Source: an uncultured bacterium
GTDB taxonomy: Bacteria; Bacteroidota; Bacteroidia; Bacteroidales; Bacteroidaceae
DNA: 35,494 nucleotides
Assembly (NCBI GenBank): GCA_905215555.1
Contig: CAJMQU010000047.1
Location: 1-35,494 of the forward strand
Direction of reading: 5' to 3'
Below are positions 1 to 8,670 of the stretch, piece by piece. A program made the position numbers and the translations under genes. The notes beneath the pieces were generated by a model, which was given only the letters and a program-made list of their open reading frames with translations, made no database searches and was not told the DNA's origin. Numbering within the stretch: the first letter of the stretch is position 1; every line of letters starts with the position of its first letter.

Positions 1-47
1 ATTTAAGGTTAACAAAGGTTGGAGTACAGCGGTACTCCTTTTTTTAT
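1..47 (+). ncRNA. 3' part of small RNA copy A with intrinsic terminator (5' end outside window)
   Basis: The window opens inside a second copy of the small RNA found at 3008-3068. Bases 1-50 match 3025-3073 except for one extra T in the run after the hairpin. The hairpin is GGAGTAC / GTACTCC (21-27 and 32-38) with loop AGCG, followed by seven T. The promoter and 5' end would lie before base 1. It ends just past the stop codon of the convergent GH65 gene. Confidence 0.65.
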
Positions 48-56
48 GCCCGTAAG

Positions 57-2084
57 TCACCTATTCTCCCTCACATAAACTTTTTTCTCTAGTCCTACTC
101 CTTTGACTATCACTTTTTTCCAATGTTCAGGAAGCGATGAAGACAATTGTACAATGCCCCCGTTTGTTATTTGTAATCCACAAAAGCCATTGATTACAGC
201 TTGTAGCAGTCCACCGGCTCCTGTCATAAAATAAGGATTATCACTAGTAGCGGTCTCCGCCAATACACCGAAAGGCGCACGCAGATTAGGCTGATAACAA
301 CGGCGAAACATCTCATAAGCCCGTTTTGTATCACCCATCCGAGCATACTGCACACAAAATACTGAATAGGACATTGCCGGACCGTTTTGAAGATCAATCT
401 TGTCGGCATAATATTCCATATCTTTTTTCTGAGCTTTGGTATCAGTAACAAAATAGAGCGGATATCCCAACAGATTTACATCGGCTTGCTTGATCATCTC
501 ACCATCGTAAGTAGCATGTTCGCGGGTTACGCCATCTTTAAAACGCAGTATACGGATATTCCGGCTGATTTCTTTCCAGACTTCCGGCACAGGTTCATTA
601 CAAACAGCAGCGGCCTCACAGGCATATTCCAAGGCACGGATAGCGGCAGCATTCGTAAAAGCATTATCATCTATCCCATTGGCATATTCATCGGCCCCTA
701 CTACATTACGAATGGAATAAGAACCATCATCATTACGTCCTACACGACTTACCCAGAAATCAGCAACCTCTTTCATCAGAGGGAATGCCTTTAAACGTAG
801 CCATTGTTTGTCATGAGTAAGGCAATAATAATTCCAGCAAGCGATACTGATATCTGCTGTCACATGGTGTTCCAAAGGTCCGGTCAAAGCAGAAGTAGGA
901 GTTGATTCTTCACCATAGTCATCACTTTCCCAAGGAAACATGGCTCCTTTATATCCGTAAGCCATTGCCTTTTTACGGGCAGCCGCCAAGCGGTCAATGC
1001 GATAGTCAATCATTGATTCAGCTATTCCTTTATTCAGCATCAGCATCGGCGGAAACATCCAAAGTTCTGAGTCCCAGAATATATGTCCATTATATCCCTG
1101 AGAAGAAAGCCCCATAGGAGAAATGCTCAATCCGCTACCCTCACGACAAGATGAATAAAGATTGAAAAGGGCGAAACGAACCGCCCGTTGTGCTTCATCA
1201 TCCCCTTCAATCAAGATATCACTCTCCCAAAGCTCACTCCAAAGTCGGCAGTGGGCAGCCAGCAGAGCCTCCGTACCTTCATGAATAGCATAGATGACCT
1301 GCCGCTCAGCCTCATTATACGGATCACTGAAATCGCGGGTAGAACATACGGAGCCAACCAAAGCAAAAGAAAGACTATCTCCTTTACGTAAATTCATAGT
1401 AAAGTATATCTCTTTATCCATCTCATCATAAAGCACTTCCGTAGCCTTACCTTCATCAAAAATAAAAGCGGAAGAAGCTGAAACTTCCTGCTTCCGATGG
1501 GTGGAAGTTGCATAAGACTGAAGCATATACATCTGAGTCGCGTCAGCTCTCATCTTACGAAAACGTTGCTCAGATCGGGAATACTCCTGAGGGATATCCA
1601 TTCGGGCAGCCACCCTCAAAGAAATATCGGATAAAGCTTTCACTTCCAAACAGATAAGACCGGCATATGGCATATTCCTCAAAGCACAGATACCATAGCT
1701 TATATCCGCTTTCTCATCTGCCCGGAAACGACTGTTATGGGTTGCCTCTTTCATATCAACATACTGAGACCAGTAGGCAACACATTCCGAACTCACCTTT
1801 TTCCCATCGACATCCATTGATAACAGGAAAGGATTAATTCCCTTCAGCACACGACTCACCCCCTGCGGCCCATCCGTATCGAACACATGATTCAAGATTA
1901 CCTGCCGGACAGAAAAGGGCTCTTTCCAAGGAAGAATACCGATACTTCCATTCGCCATAGGCGCACCTACATAGGGGGCATTTATGTCAAAGGCATGAAG
2001 TCGCCACAAATCAGTATCCTTACCTTTCATTATCTGCACAAAGAAAAAGACGAAAAGAAAAAAGCAAAAAAAACGTGTTTTCAT
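57..2084 (-). CDS. GH65 family glycoside hydrolase (alpha-glucosidase, possibly alpha-1,2-specific)
   Basis: 675 aa with a hydrophobic N-terminus (residues 4-18) that looks like a signal sequence, so probably exported to the periplasm. The (alpha/alpha)6 core of GH65 is recognisable from GHIFWDSE (333-340) and GADEYANGIDDNAFTNAA (463-480), which carries the predicted general acid Glu466. Glu610 in LAETATSDNPYFMTGAGG sits where inverting GH65 hydrolases have their general base. Phosphorylases bind phosphate there instead. The 144-residue spacing of Glu466 and Glu610 matches, from memory, the Flavobacterium johnsoniae GH65 alpha-1,2-glucosidase, whose gene also lies in a dextran-type locus. Role inferred: removal of alpha-1,2 (or other) glucosyl branches from dextran oligosaccharides. 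It is a separate unit from the sus operon, divergent from the DUF169 gene, with its own -7 box at 2113-2120. Trehalose or kojibiose hydrolysis are alternatives. Confidence 0.88.
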   Translation of the reverse strand: MKTRFFCFFLFVFFFVQIMKGKDTDLWRLHAFDINAPYVGAPMANGSIGILPWKEPFSVRQVILNHVFDTDGPQGVSRVLKGINPFLLSMDVDGKKVSSECVAYWSQYVDMKEATHNSRFRADEKADISYGICALRNMPYAGLICLEVKALSDISLRVAARMDIPQEYSRSEQRFRKMRADATQMYMLQSYATSTHRKQEVSASSAFIFDEGKATEVLYDEMDKEIYFTMNLRKGDSLSFALVGSVCSTRDFSDPYNEAERQVIYAIHEGTEALLAAHCRLWSELWESDILIEGDDEAQRAVRFALFNLYSSCREGSGLSISPMGLSSQGYNGHIFWDSELWMFPPMLMLNKGIAESMIDYRIDRLAAARKKAMAYGYKGAMFPWESDDYGEESTPTSALTGPLEHHVTADISIACWNYYCLTHDKQWLRLKAFPLMKEVADFWVSRVGRNDDGSYSIRNVVGADEYANGIDDNAFTNAAAIRALEYACEAAAVCNEPVPEVWKEISRNIRILRFKDGVTREHATYDGEMIKQADVNLLGYPLYFVTDTKAQKKDMEYYADKIDLQNGPAMSYSVFCVQYARMGDTKRAYEMFRRCYQPNLRAPFGVLAETATSDNPYFMTGAGGLLQAVINGFCGLQITNGGIVQLSSSLPEHWKKVIVKGVGLEKKVYVRENR

Positions 2085-2112
2085 AATTAACAGGGATTTA
2101 TAAATTTCTATG

Positions 2113-2120
2113 CAAAAATA
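2113..2120 (-). promoter_or_regulatory. Predicted -7 element of the GH65 promoter
   Basis: On the minus strand the site reads TATTTTTG, a full match to the Bacteroides -7 consensus TAnnTTTG, 28 nt upstream of the start codon. No clear TTTG is seen at the -33 position, which suits a regulated promoter. The 15 bases 2106-2120 are identical to 18450-18464 at the regulator promoter. Confidence 0.5.
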
Positions 2121-2184
2121 GTCAAAATCCTATATAAATTGGCAATCAATCATTATCTTTACTACCTAACTAATTTCATTTATC

Positions 2185-2895
2185 ATGGATATACACACAT
2201 TCATTGCCAATTATCAAGAAGCTTTCGGTGAACGTGCCGAACTTCCTATCGCTTTCTGGTACTCGGACAAGCTGGAGAACGAGACCGAGAAAATCAACGG
2301 TTGCTTCTTCAAAGGAATACAACTGGTAAGAGAAGGTAAAATCATCAGTCTGAATGCCGAAATCATAGGATGCGGCGGAGGAAAGTTCTATACCGGCTTC
2401 ACAACAATGCCGATACATGTTCCGAACTTTGTATCCTTGAAAGAGAAATATAAGAAAACTCCCGAAATGGTGGTGGATTTTATCAGGCAAATCCAGGTAC
2501 CACGCGCAGAAAAGGCTTATCTGCACTTTGCACGCATTGATAAACTGACTTCTTTCGATAATGTAGAAGGGATACTGTTCCTTGCCACACCCGATATTCT
2601 ATCGGGACTTACCACATGGACTTTTTTCGATACGAATGCGTTTGATACAGTAGCCGCACCTTTCGGTTCCGGTTGCAGTTCCGTGGTAACCTTCACCATT
2701 ATTGAGAATCGGAAAGGCGGCAAGCGTTCTTTCCTCGGTTTCCTCGATCCTTCCGTACGACCGTATTTTGAACCGAATATATTAAGTTTTACCATTCCTA
2801 TGTCCCGTTTCAAAGAGATGTATCACACCATGCGCGAAAGTTGCCTGTTTGATACGCATGCCTGGGGGAAGATTAAAGAGAGAATAAACGAGTGA
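2185..2895 (+). CDS. DUF169 family protein
   Basis: 236 aa, no signal peptide or membrane segment, so cytoplasmic. It belongs to the DUF169 / COG2043 family, recognised from the N-terminal AFWYSDK stretch (about 23-29), the Cys/Gly-rich CGGGKFYTGF (about 63-72), the central YLHFARIDKL segment and the FGSGCSS loop (about 160-166). The biochemical role of the family is unknown to me. Conserved cysteines could bind a metal or cofactor, but this is inference. It is divergent from GH65, with about 100 bp between the start codons, and is followed by the small RNA unit. Nothing ties it to glycan use apart from position. Confidence 0.8.
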   Translation: MDIHTFIANYQEAFGERAELPIAFWYSDKLENETEKINGCFFKGIQLVREGKIISLNAEIIGCGGGKFYTGFTTMPIHVPNFVSLKEKYKKTPEMVVDFIRQIQVPRAEKAYLHFARIDKLTSFDNVEGILFLATPDILSGLTTWTFFDTNAFDTVAAPFGSGCSSVVTFTIIENRKGGKRSFLGFLDPSVRPYFEPNILSFTIPMSRFKEMYHTMRESCLFDTHAWGKIKERINE

Positions 2896-2934
2896 AACCT
2901 TGAAAAAAAGTAAAGAAGAAAAGCATTTCTTTTA

Positions 2935-2957
2935 ATAAGTGTTATAAAAACACTTAT
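2935..2957. repeat. Perfect palindrome upstream of the small RNA promoter
   Basis: Arms ATAAGTGTT (2935-2943) and AACACTTAT (2949-2957) with a 5-nt centre ATAAA. It ends 13 bp before the -33 element of the small RNA promoter, so it could be an operator. There is no T-run after it, which argues against a terminator for the DUF169 gene. Confidence 0.5.
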
Positions 2958-2970
2958 ATAAGCCTTATAA

Positions 2971-3001
2971 TTTGGAGATATGCAGAATATCAGTACCTTT
3001 G
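2971..3001 (+). promoter_or_regulatory. Strong Bacteroides-type promoter of small RNA copy B
   Basis: TTTG (2971-2974), 19 nt spacer, TACCTTTG (2994-3001). Both boxes and the spacing match the Bacteroides primary sigma factor consensus exactly. Transcription is expected to start near 3007-3009. Confidence 0.8.
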
Positions 3002-3007
3002 CACTGT

Positions 3008-3068
3008 GTTTTTCATAGTATTAGATTTAAGGTTAACAAAGGTTGGAGTACAGCGGTACTCCTTTTTT
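3008..3068 (+). ncRNA. Small RNA copy B (about 60 nt), candidate antisense regulator of sus mRNAs
   Basis: A short transcription unit with its own consensus promoter (2971-3001) and a terminator hairpin GGAGTAC / GTACTCC (3045-3051 and 3056-3062) followed by six T. No open reading frame fits in it. The single-stranded part contains GATTTAAGGTTAAC (3024-3037), complementary to sites near the susC and susR start codons. A second copy begins before base 1. The layout recalls the family of paralogous small RNAs (FopS) reported in B. thetaiotaomicron to act on susC-like mRNAs. Membership is from memory and unchecked. The exact 5' end is inferred from the promoter. Confidence 0.7.
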
Positions 3069-3079
3069 ATGCCCATATA

Positions 3080-3111
3080 TTTGGAACATTCCTGCAAAAT
3101 CCTTTCCTTTG
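3080..3111 (+). promoter_or_regulatory. Probable promoter of the DUF4919 gene
   Basis: TTTG (3080-3083), 20 nt spacer, TTCCTTTG (3104-3111), which is one base off the TAnnTTTG consensus. It lies directly after the small RNA terminator, so the gene downstream has its own start signal near 3118 and a leader of about 40 nt. Confidence 0.45.
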
Positions 3112-3156
3112 TAAAAAGTGATGGTCTATCAAAAGCAACTCTATAAACATAATACC

Positions 3157-3825
3157 ATGAAAAAAGCATTATCACTAATCATTCTCTTCCTGTTCCCGAT
3201 ATGTCTATTCTCACAAGAAAAAATAGATGTGGACTACTCTAATATCAAAGAGTACATACAAAAACAGCCGGGCGGGTATGCACAGCTAGCCGAACGTTTC
3301 GAAGCCAATGACAGCCTGCTGACTGTAAATGATTATATACTTATCTACTATGGCTACTCTTTCACCTCTAAATATAACGGAAGTATAAGTACTTGGCAAG
3401 CTGTTGATTCTCTTGTGGAAGAAAAAAGAATAGAAGAAGCATATGAACAGGTGAAAGAATACCGGAAAAGCAATCCTGTATCACTAAAATTACTTATATA
3501 TGCAGCTAATCTTGCATCCGAACTGCAAAAAGAAGAAGAGGAAATCCAATCTTATGTAAACAAGTATGTCAAGCTTTCTTCCGCTATACTTTCTAGTGGA
3601 GACGGCACTAGCGAGAAAACGGCATTCAAAGTTATCTGTGTTAATGATGAATATCAGATTCTGTATAATGTCTTTAATGTACAAAACCTGAAGCAACAAT
3701 CATTAGTGAATAATTGCGATCTGATGGAGTTTGAGAGTAGTCCATATTATCAAGGAACTCGGATATATTTCGATATCAGCCGTTCATTGGATTTCATGGA
3801 AGAATTGTTCAATAGTAAGAAATAG
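3157..3825 (+). CDS. DUF4919-type exported protein of unknown function
   Basis: 222 aa when started at the ATG at 3157. Longer starts at 3118 and 3121 would put 12-13 polar residues before the signal peptide (MKKALSLIILFLFPICLFSQ), so the inner start is chosen. The mature protein is acidic and helical. It has TPR-like features: repeated short helices and a VDSLVEEKRIEEAYEQVKEYRKSNP segment. A C-terminal beta-type stretch ends in YFDISRSLDFMEELF. It looks like the DUF4919 family of Bacteroides periplasmic proteins, whose function is not known to me. It is convergent with the sus operon and shares a bidirectional terminator with it. Confidence 0.65.
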   Translation: MKKALSLIILFLFPICLFSQEKIDVDYSNIKEYIQKQPGGYAQLAERFEANDSLLTVNDYILIYYGYSFTSKYNGSISTWQAVDSLVEEKRIEEAYEQVKEYRKSNPVSLKLLIYAANLASELQKEEEEIQSYVNKYVKLSSAILSSGDGTSEKTAFKVICVNDEYQILYNVFNVQNLKQQSLVNNCDLMEFESSPYYQGTRIYFDISRSLDFMEELFNSKK

Positions 3826-3858
3826 TAATTACGCTTTAAAGTCCATTTTGAAATAGCC

Positions 3859-3890
3859 AAAAAAGGGAAAGTTAAACTTTCCCTTTTTTT
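3859..3890. terminator. Bidirectional intrinsic terminator between DUF4919 and GH97 genes
   Basis: A stem GGGAAAG / CTTTCCC is flanked by A-run and T-run, so either strand gives a hairpin followed by U. It serves both the DUF4919 gene (plus) and the end of the sus operon (minus). Confidence 0.85.
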
Positions 3891-3919
3891 AATACATATT
3901 CTTAACCGACCAAGATCTT

Positions 3920-6073
3920 TTATTGAACAATCTTTAGTGTTCTCACTCCCTTTACCGCTGACTTATCTTTGACTTCCATAATACTGATGGCATAACCTCC
4001 ACCGGGAGCTGCTTTCAGTTTCATCACCGTTTTAGGAGAAACAATTCCTTTACTGATTACATAAGCCTGGGGATTTGTTTTGTAATCAGCATCCTTTGCA
4101 TCTGCGTAAACAGTAGCTATATACAGTTTGCCGGCATCCAGAAAGTCCAGTTTCAAGACAGAGGTATGTCCTTGCTCATTGCTGGTACAACCGATGAACC
4201 AGTCATTGGTTCCTTTTGCTTTACGGGCTGCGGTGATATAACGTCCCGGCTCTGCTTCCAGATAGCGGCTGTCATCCCAATCCAAAGCTACATCTTTGAT
4301 GAACTGGAAAGCATCCATAAAACGTTCATAGTTTTCGGGAAGATCGGCTGCCATTTGCAAAGGGCTGTACATTGTTACATAGAGTGCCAACTGACGTGCC
4401 AATGTAGAATTGACATGAGAGTGGCTGTTGGGATTCAGTTTATTGATATCCATCTCAAAAATACCCGGTGTATAATCCATCGGACCACCTTGCAAACGGG
4501 TGAAAGGAAGCACTGTTGTATGGAAAGGTTTGCTTCCGACAAATGCCTCATATTCCGTACCACGGGCTGACTCATTACCTATCAGATTCGGATAAGTACG
4601 GCACAAGCCTGTAGGGCGTACGGCCTCATGGGCATTGACCATAATTTTATGTTTGGCAGCTTCGGTCACCGCATAAAGATAATGGTTATTCATCCATTGC
4701 CCGTAGTGGTATTCACCACGCGGAATAATGTTGCCTACATAACCACTCTTCACAGAATTATAACCGTATTGATTCATCAATTCATAGGCTACCTTCATGT
4801 GACGCTCATAATTTCGGACAGAAGCCGATGTCTCATGATGCATCATCAAACGAACACCTTTGGAATGGGCATATTCATTCAGATACTTGATATCAAAATC
4901 AGGATAAGGTGTCATGAAGTCAAAAACGTAATCTTTGCTCATGCCAAACCAGTCTTCCCAGCCGGTATTCCAACCTTCCACCAAAACTTGGTCAAAACCG
5001 TGTTCCGCAGCAAAGTCAATATACTTCTTTACGTTCTCTGTATTGGCGGGATGAATGCCATTCGGCTTTACTTTCATATAATCCGTCTCATCCAACTTTA
5101 CAGAAGGGAGATCGAAAGTGTAAGCCCACGGTCTGCCACCTGCAATCATTTCCCACCATACACCGACGTATTTCACCGGTTTAATCCATGAAGTATCTTC
5201 ATATTTACAAGGATCGTTCAGATTCAGAATCAAATTGGAGGCTAATATTTCACGGGCATCATCACTTACCATCACTGTACGCCACGGTGTGTGACATGGA
5301 GACTGCATATAACCTTTATCACCTTGTGCGTCCGGAGTCAACCATGACTCAAAAGTCAGTTTCTTATCGTCCAGATTCAGGTGCATACAAGAATAATCTA
5401 CCAAGGCTGCTTCATGCAGGTTGATATAAACCCCATCGGCGGTCTTCATTTGCAGGGAAGTCTGTAGACCAGTCGGTGAGAATTGTGTCTGCGAAGCATT
5501 ATCAGAGATAGCTTCCTGCATCAGACCGCGAATCTCCGAAAGTTTAGATTCTGTATAATCATATTCCTGTGTATCATAGTCTCCGGGAATCCACCAGGCA
5601 GTATGATCGCCTGTCATGGCAAATTCGGTACGCTCTTCCTTTATCACAAAATAAACCAGCTTCTTCTGTTGCGGGAATTCATAGCGGAATCCGACGCCAT
5701 CGTCATATATACGAAAACGAAGATTCATATAACGCTCCGTAGAAGGTTGTTTCAACTCCACCACCAGTTCGTTGTAATGGTTACGGATATTTTTTGTTTC
5801 ACCCCATACAGGTTGCCAGGTTTCATCGAATGCAGAGGTTGAAGTTTTTACTACTTCAAAGCCGTCCAACAAGTTATTAGCATTCTTTAGTTCCAGTCCC
5901 AAAGTACTGGGATTGATGACAGATTGCCCTTTGTATGCTATCTGATAGGTGGGCGTTCCATTCTTCAATAGTTCGAAATCCAGCTTTATCTGGCCCGATG
6001 GAGACGAAACTCCTTCGGCTTTCCCCATTAAGGCGAAAAGAAGACAAACGGCACTAAGCATTAACTTTTTCAT
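3920..6073 (-). CDS. GH97 alpha-glucosidase, SusB-like inverting type
   Basis: 717 aa with a cleavable signal peptide (about 1-19, ending GKA), so periplasmic. It has the GH97 layout: N-terminal beta-sandwich, (beta/alpha)8 barrel from about 300 to 600, C-terminal beta domain. Predicted catalytic residues are Glu507 (acid, in ARGTEYE) and base residues Glu483 (NAHEAVRP) and Glu414 (MHHET). Their spacings of 24 and 69 residues equal those of SusB Glu532, Glu508 and Glu439. This supports the inverting glucosidase subgroup rather than the retaining galactosidase subgroup. It would release glucose from the non-reducing end of imported oligosaccharides. Last gene of the sus operon, 86 nt after GH31, the largest gap in the operon. 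Confidence 0.93.
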   Translation of the reverse strand: MKKLMLSAVCLLFALMGKAEGVSSPSGQIKLDFELLKNGTPTYQIAYKGQSVINPSTLGLELKNANNLLDGFEVVKTSTSAFDETWQPVWGETKNIRNHYNELVVELKQPSTERYMNLRFRIYDDGVGFRYEFPQQKKLVYFVIKEERTEFAMTGDHTAWWIPGDYDTQEYDYTESKLSEIRGLMQEAISDNASQTQFSPTGLQTSLQMKTADGVYINLHEAALVDYSCMHLNLDDKKLTFESWLTPDAQGDKGYMQSPCHTPWRTVMVSDDAREILASNLILNLNDPCKYEDTSWIKPVKYVGVWWEMIAGGRPWAYTFDLPSVKLDETDYMKVKPNGIHPANTENVKKYIDFAAEHGFDQVLVEGWNTGWEDWFGMSKDYVFDFMTPYPDFDIKYLNEYAHSKGVRLMMHHETSASVRNYERHMKVAYELMNQYGYNSVKSGYVGNIIPRGEYHYGQWMNNHYLYAVTEAAKHKIMVNAHEAVRPTGLCRTYPNLIGNESARGTEYEAFVGSKPFHTTVLPFTRLQGGPMDYTPGIFEMDINKLNPNSHSHVNSTLARQLALYVTMYSPLQMAADLPENYERFMDAFQFIKDVALDWDDSRYLEAEPGRYITAARKAKGTNDWFIGCTSNEQGHTSVLKLDFLDAGKLYIATVYADAKDADYKTNPQAYVISKGIVSPKTVMKLKAAPGGGYAISIMEVKDKSAVKGVRTLKIVQ

Positions 6074-6159
6074 AATCTTATTTTTATTGTTAGTAATAAT
6101 TTTTGTTTTGCGACGGGCGAGTGGCAGGTTACTGCGCTATACCGGCGAGCAAATCAACC

Positions 6160-8670
6160 CTAATAAAGAAACTCTATGGTGTGTTCCCGCCCATTATCCG
6201 GCAGCCTCAACAAACAAAGATTCTGTTTCTTGTCCGGACACCAGGCTATCGTTTTGAATTCCTCTTCCAGGGTTTCATCCAGTTTCTCCGCTTTCATCTT
6301 CCTGACTTTCGTTCCGTCAATCAGAACTTCCTTCGGCATTTGTCCTGCATAAATACGGAACATAAAATTACGTTCTCCTGCCAAGGCGTACTTCTCTCCC
6401 GCCCTTTTTCCTATAACAAGCGTATATCCTTTTTCCATTGTCCGGCAAGTTACAGGTGTACGCAGAAACTCTCCACGTAAATACCCCAAATTTGTTCCTG
6501 CATCTTCATAGAGACAGAAAGAAGTTTCACCACCCGGTGCAGCAGGGAAAATTTCGAATGTAACCGGATAAACAACCTTCTCATCCGTATAATTCATGAC
6601 TGGCATTTGAGGAATAATGCTACCTTTCCGCACAAACATGGGAATTGTATTTAACGGAGCATCAACCGTTTTCCATTGCTCACCACTGTATTCCGTATGC
6701 TTATCATTATAATCTATCCAAGCTCCTTCGGGCAAATATACATTCTTATTAGTCGCCCCCTTTTTGACCACCGGAGCCACCAACAACTCACTACCGAACA
6801 TAAATTGTGCATCCGTGGAGAAAGTCTCCATATCTGCCGGATATTCCAGAAACATAGGGCGCATAATCGGCAGACCTGTCTCATGTGCCTCACGGGCATA
6901 CGTATAGATATAGGGTAATAAACGATATTTCAGTTCGATAGCCGCTTTTACATTCTTTTCCGCTTCCTCTCCGAAAAGCCACGGCTCCACAGCAACATCT
7001 CCTTCGTGGTGAATACGACTCAGAGGATTGAACGCGCCCAACTGCATCCAACGGGTATAAAGTTCTGCCATAGCGGGATAATCTTCAATATCCCCGCAAT
7101 AGCCGGAAATGTCACACGCCACAAACGGAACACCCCCTAATCCGGCAGACAGAAGCACAGGTATCTGATTCGCCATTTGTCCCCAGCCTTGCAACACATC
7201 ATCTCCATTGCCACAATCTCCGGTCCAGCCAAAGGTGTAGCGCTGCAGTCCGGCAAAGGCGGCACGTGTCATCTGGAAAATACGAAGGTCAGGATTCCGT
7301 TTCTCGAACTGCTCTTTGACTACCTTATCCCAGGTCAGACCGTACACATTATGAATCTCGTTGTGCATGCCGAGATGATGTTTCATCACGAGGCGTTCTG
7401 TCTGTTCTTCGTTACTCCAGGCGGGTTCGCCCATATCGGTCCAGAAACCGGCAATGCCATCATCTATGGGTTTCTGCTGATAAGCGCCCCACCAGTCGCC
7501 CACTTCGGGGATGGTGAAGTCCACTACACCACAGTTGCCACCCCAGGGCCAGGGCATATCATAGCTTCTGTTTGTGGTGGAGTCTTTCACAAGATAACCG
7601 AGGCGGTCTGCTTCTTCCCATTGTTTTTTATTGGCCTGGGAGATAACAGGGTCTTGCGAAACAATGACTTTAAAGCCCATTTCTTTCAGATCGGCAAGCA
7701 TTTTCTTTGGATTCCGATAGTTCTCTTTCCGCCAGTTGAAGTCTTGCAGATATTGAGTCCAGCCGATGTCCTGATAGATGATATCGCAAGGAATACCCCG
7801 TTTACGGTATCCTTCGGCTATTTCATAAGAAAGCTTCTCGGTAGTCAGCAGACCACGGCATTGTGCAAAGCCTAATGCCCATTTGGGAGGCATGATGGGG
7901 TGCCCCGTCAATGCCACATATTGCTTCATGATTTCTTTATAATCTTTGCCGAAAATAAAATAGTAAATCATCTCTCCGCCGGGAGCTTCGAAACTGTAAT
8001 AATCGCGGCTCTCGGTACCGAATTTGAATTCTGTCTTATACGTATTATCCAAGAAGATGCCATAGCGATAATTGCTCATAAAAAAAGGAATACTCTTATA
8101 TAAAGGATCTTCCACAATACTATAACAGGGTTTATCACTATTCCACATCTTATAAGATTCACCGCGCCGGTCCAGTTTGCCTGTCTTTTCGCCTAAGCCG
8201 AAGAAATGTTCATCTCGGCGTAAAGTCTTATATTCCACTTTACGCTCTCCTTCACTGATATGCCCCCTATCTGCATAATCACTGAACAAAAGCCTCTGAT
8301 ACTTGTCGAATATCTGCAAACTGAACGGAGCTTTATTTACCCGGATACGGAGTTTAGGCGTGAATATCTCATAACAAGCATTTTGTTCGTCCACCTCAAC
8401 CGTACCCACCTCTTCTAGTTCTTCATTGATGACTGCAAAGGAAAGGTTTCCCCGTTGCAGTTTCCCGTCCGGCGAGAACCAGACACGCACCATCGAAGGA
8501 CTGCACAGTTGCAACTGTACCACCGAACTATCATTCAAGTGAAAGATAACATTTCTCCCTTCCTTAGAACAAGAAATGCAAGTTCCTGTTGAACTTCCAG
8601 CATGTAAGCGCGGACACAGGAAGCACAACATTAAAAACAAATAAATATATCGTTTCATCATTCTATCCAT
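6160..8670 (-). CDS. GH31 family alpha-glucosidase
   Basis: 836 aa. The ATG at 8668-8670 directly follows the TAA of the GH66 gene with no gap. The ATGs at 8659 and 8656 are alternatives. All give a signal peptide (LMLCFLCPRLHA) without a convincing lipobox, so a periplasmic enzyme is likely. The N-terminal beta domain runs to about 250, the barrel follows, and beta domains close the protein. The predicted nucleophile is Asp412 in GFWTDMGEP and the acid/base is Asp485 in FGWTGDCGNGDD. Family members with this layout in dextran loci hydrolyse isomalto-oligosaccharides from the non-reducing end. Substrate specificity here is inferred from the neighbouring GH66 gene. The fused stop/start suggests translational coupling with GH66. 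Confidence 0.93.
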   Translation of the reverse strand: MDRMMKRYIYLFLMLCFLCPRLHAGSSTGTCISCSKEGRNVIFHLNDSSVVQLQLCSPSMVRVWFSPDGKLQRGNLSFAVINEELEEVGTVEVDEQNACYEIFTPKLRIRVNKAPFSLQIFDKYQRLLFSDYADRGHISEGERKVEYKTLRRDEHFFGLGEKTGKLDRRGESYKMWNSDKPCYSIVEDPLYKSIPFFMSNYRYGIFLDNTYKTEFKFGTESRDYYSFEAPGGEMIYYFIFGKDYKEIMKQYVALTGHPIMPPKWALGFAQCRGLLTTEKLSYEIAEGYRKRGIPCDIIYQDIGWTQYLQDFNWRKENYRNPKKMLADLKEMGFKVIVSQDPVISQANKKQWEEADRLGYLVKDSTTNRSYDMPWPWGGNCGVVDFTIPEVGDWWGAYQQKPIDDGIAGFWTDMGEPAWSNEEQTERLVMKHHLGMHNEIHNVYGLTWDKVVKEQFEKRNPDLRIFQMTRAAFAGLQRYTFGWTGDCGNGDDVLQGWGQMANQIPVLLSAGLGGVPFVACDISGYCGDIEDYPAMAELYTRWMQLGAFNPLSRIHHEGDVAVEPWLFGEEAEKNVKAAIELKYRLLPYIYTYAREAHETGLPIMRPMFLEYPADMETFSTDAQFMFGSELLVAPVVKKGATNKNVYLPEGAWIDYNDKHTEYSGEQWKTVDAPLNTIPMFVRKGSIIPQMPVMNYTDEKVVYPVTFEIFPAAPGGETSFCLYEDAGTNLGYLRGEFLRTPVTCRTMEKGYTLVIGKRAGEKYALAGERNFMFRIYAGQMPKEVLIDGTKVRKMKAEKLDETLEEEFKTIAWCPDKKQNLCLLRLPDNGREHTIEFLY

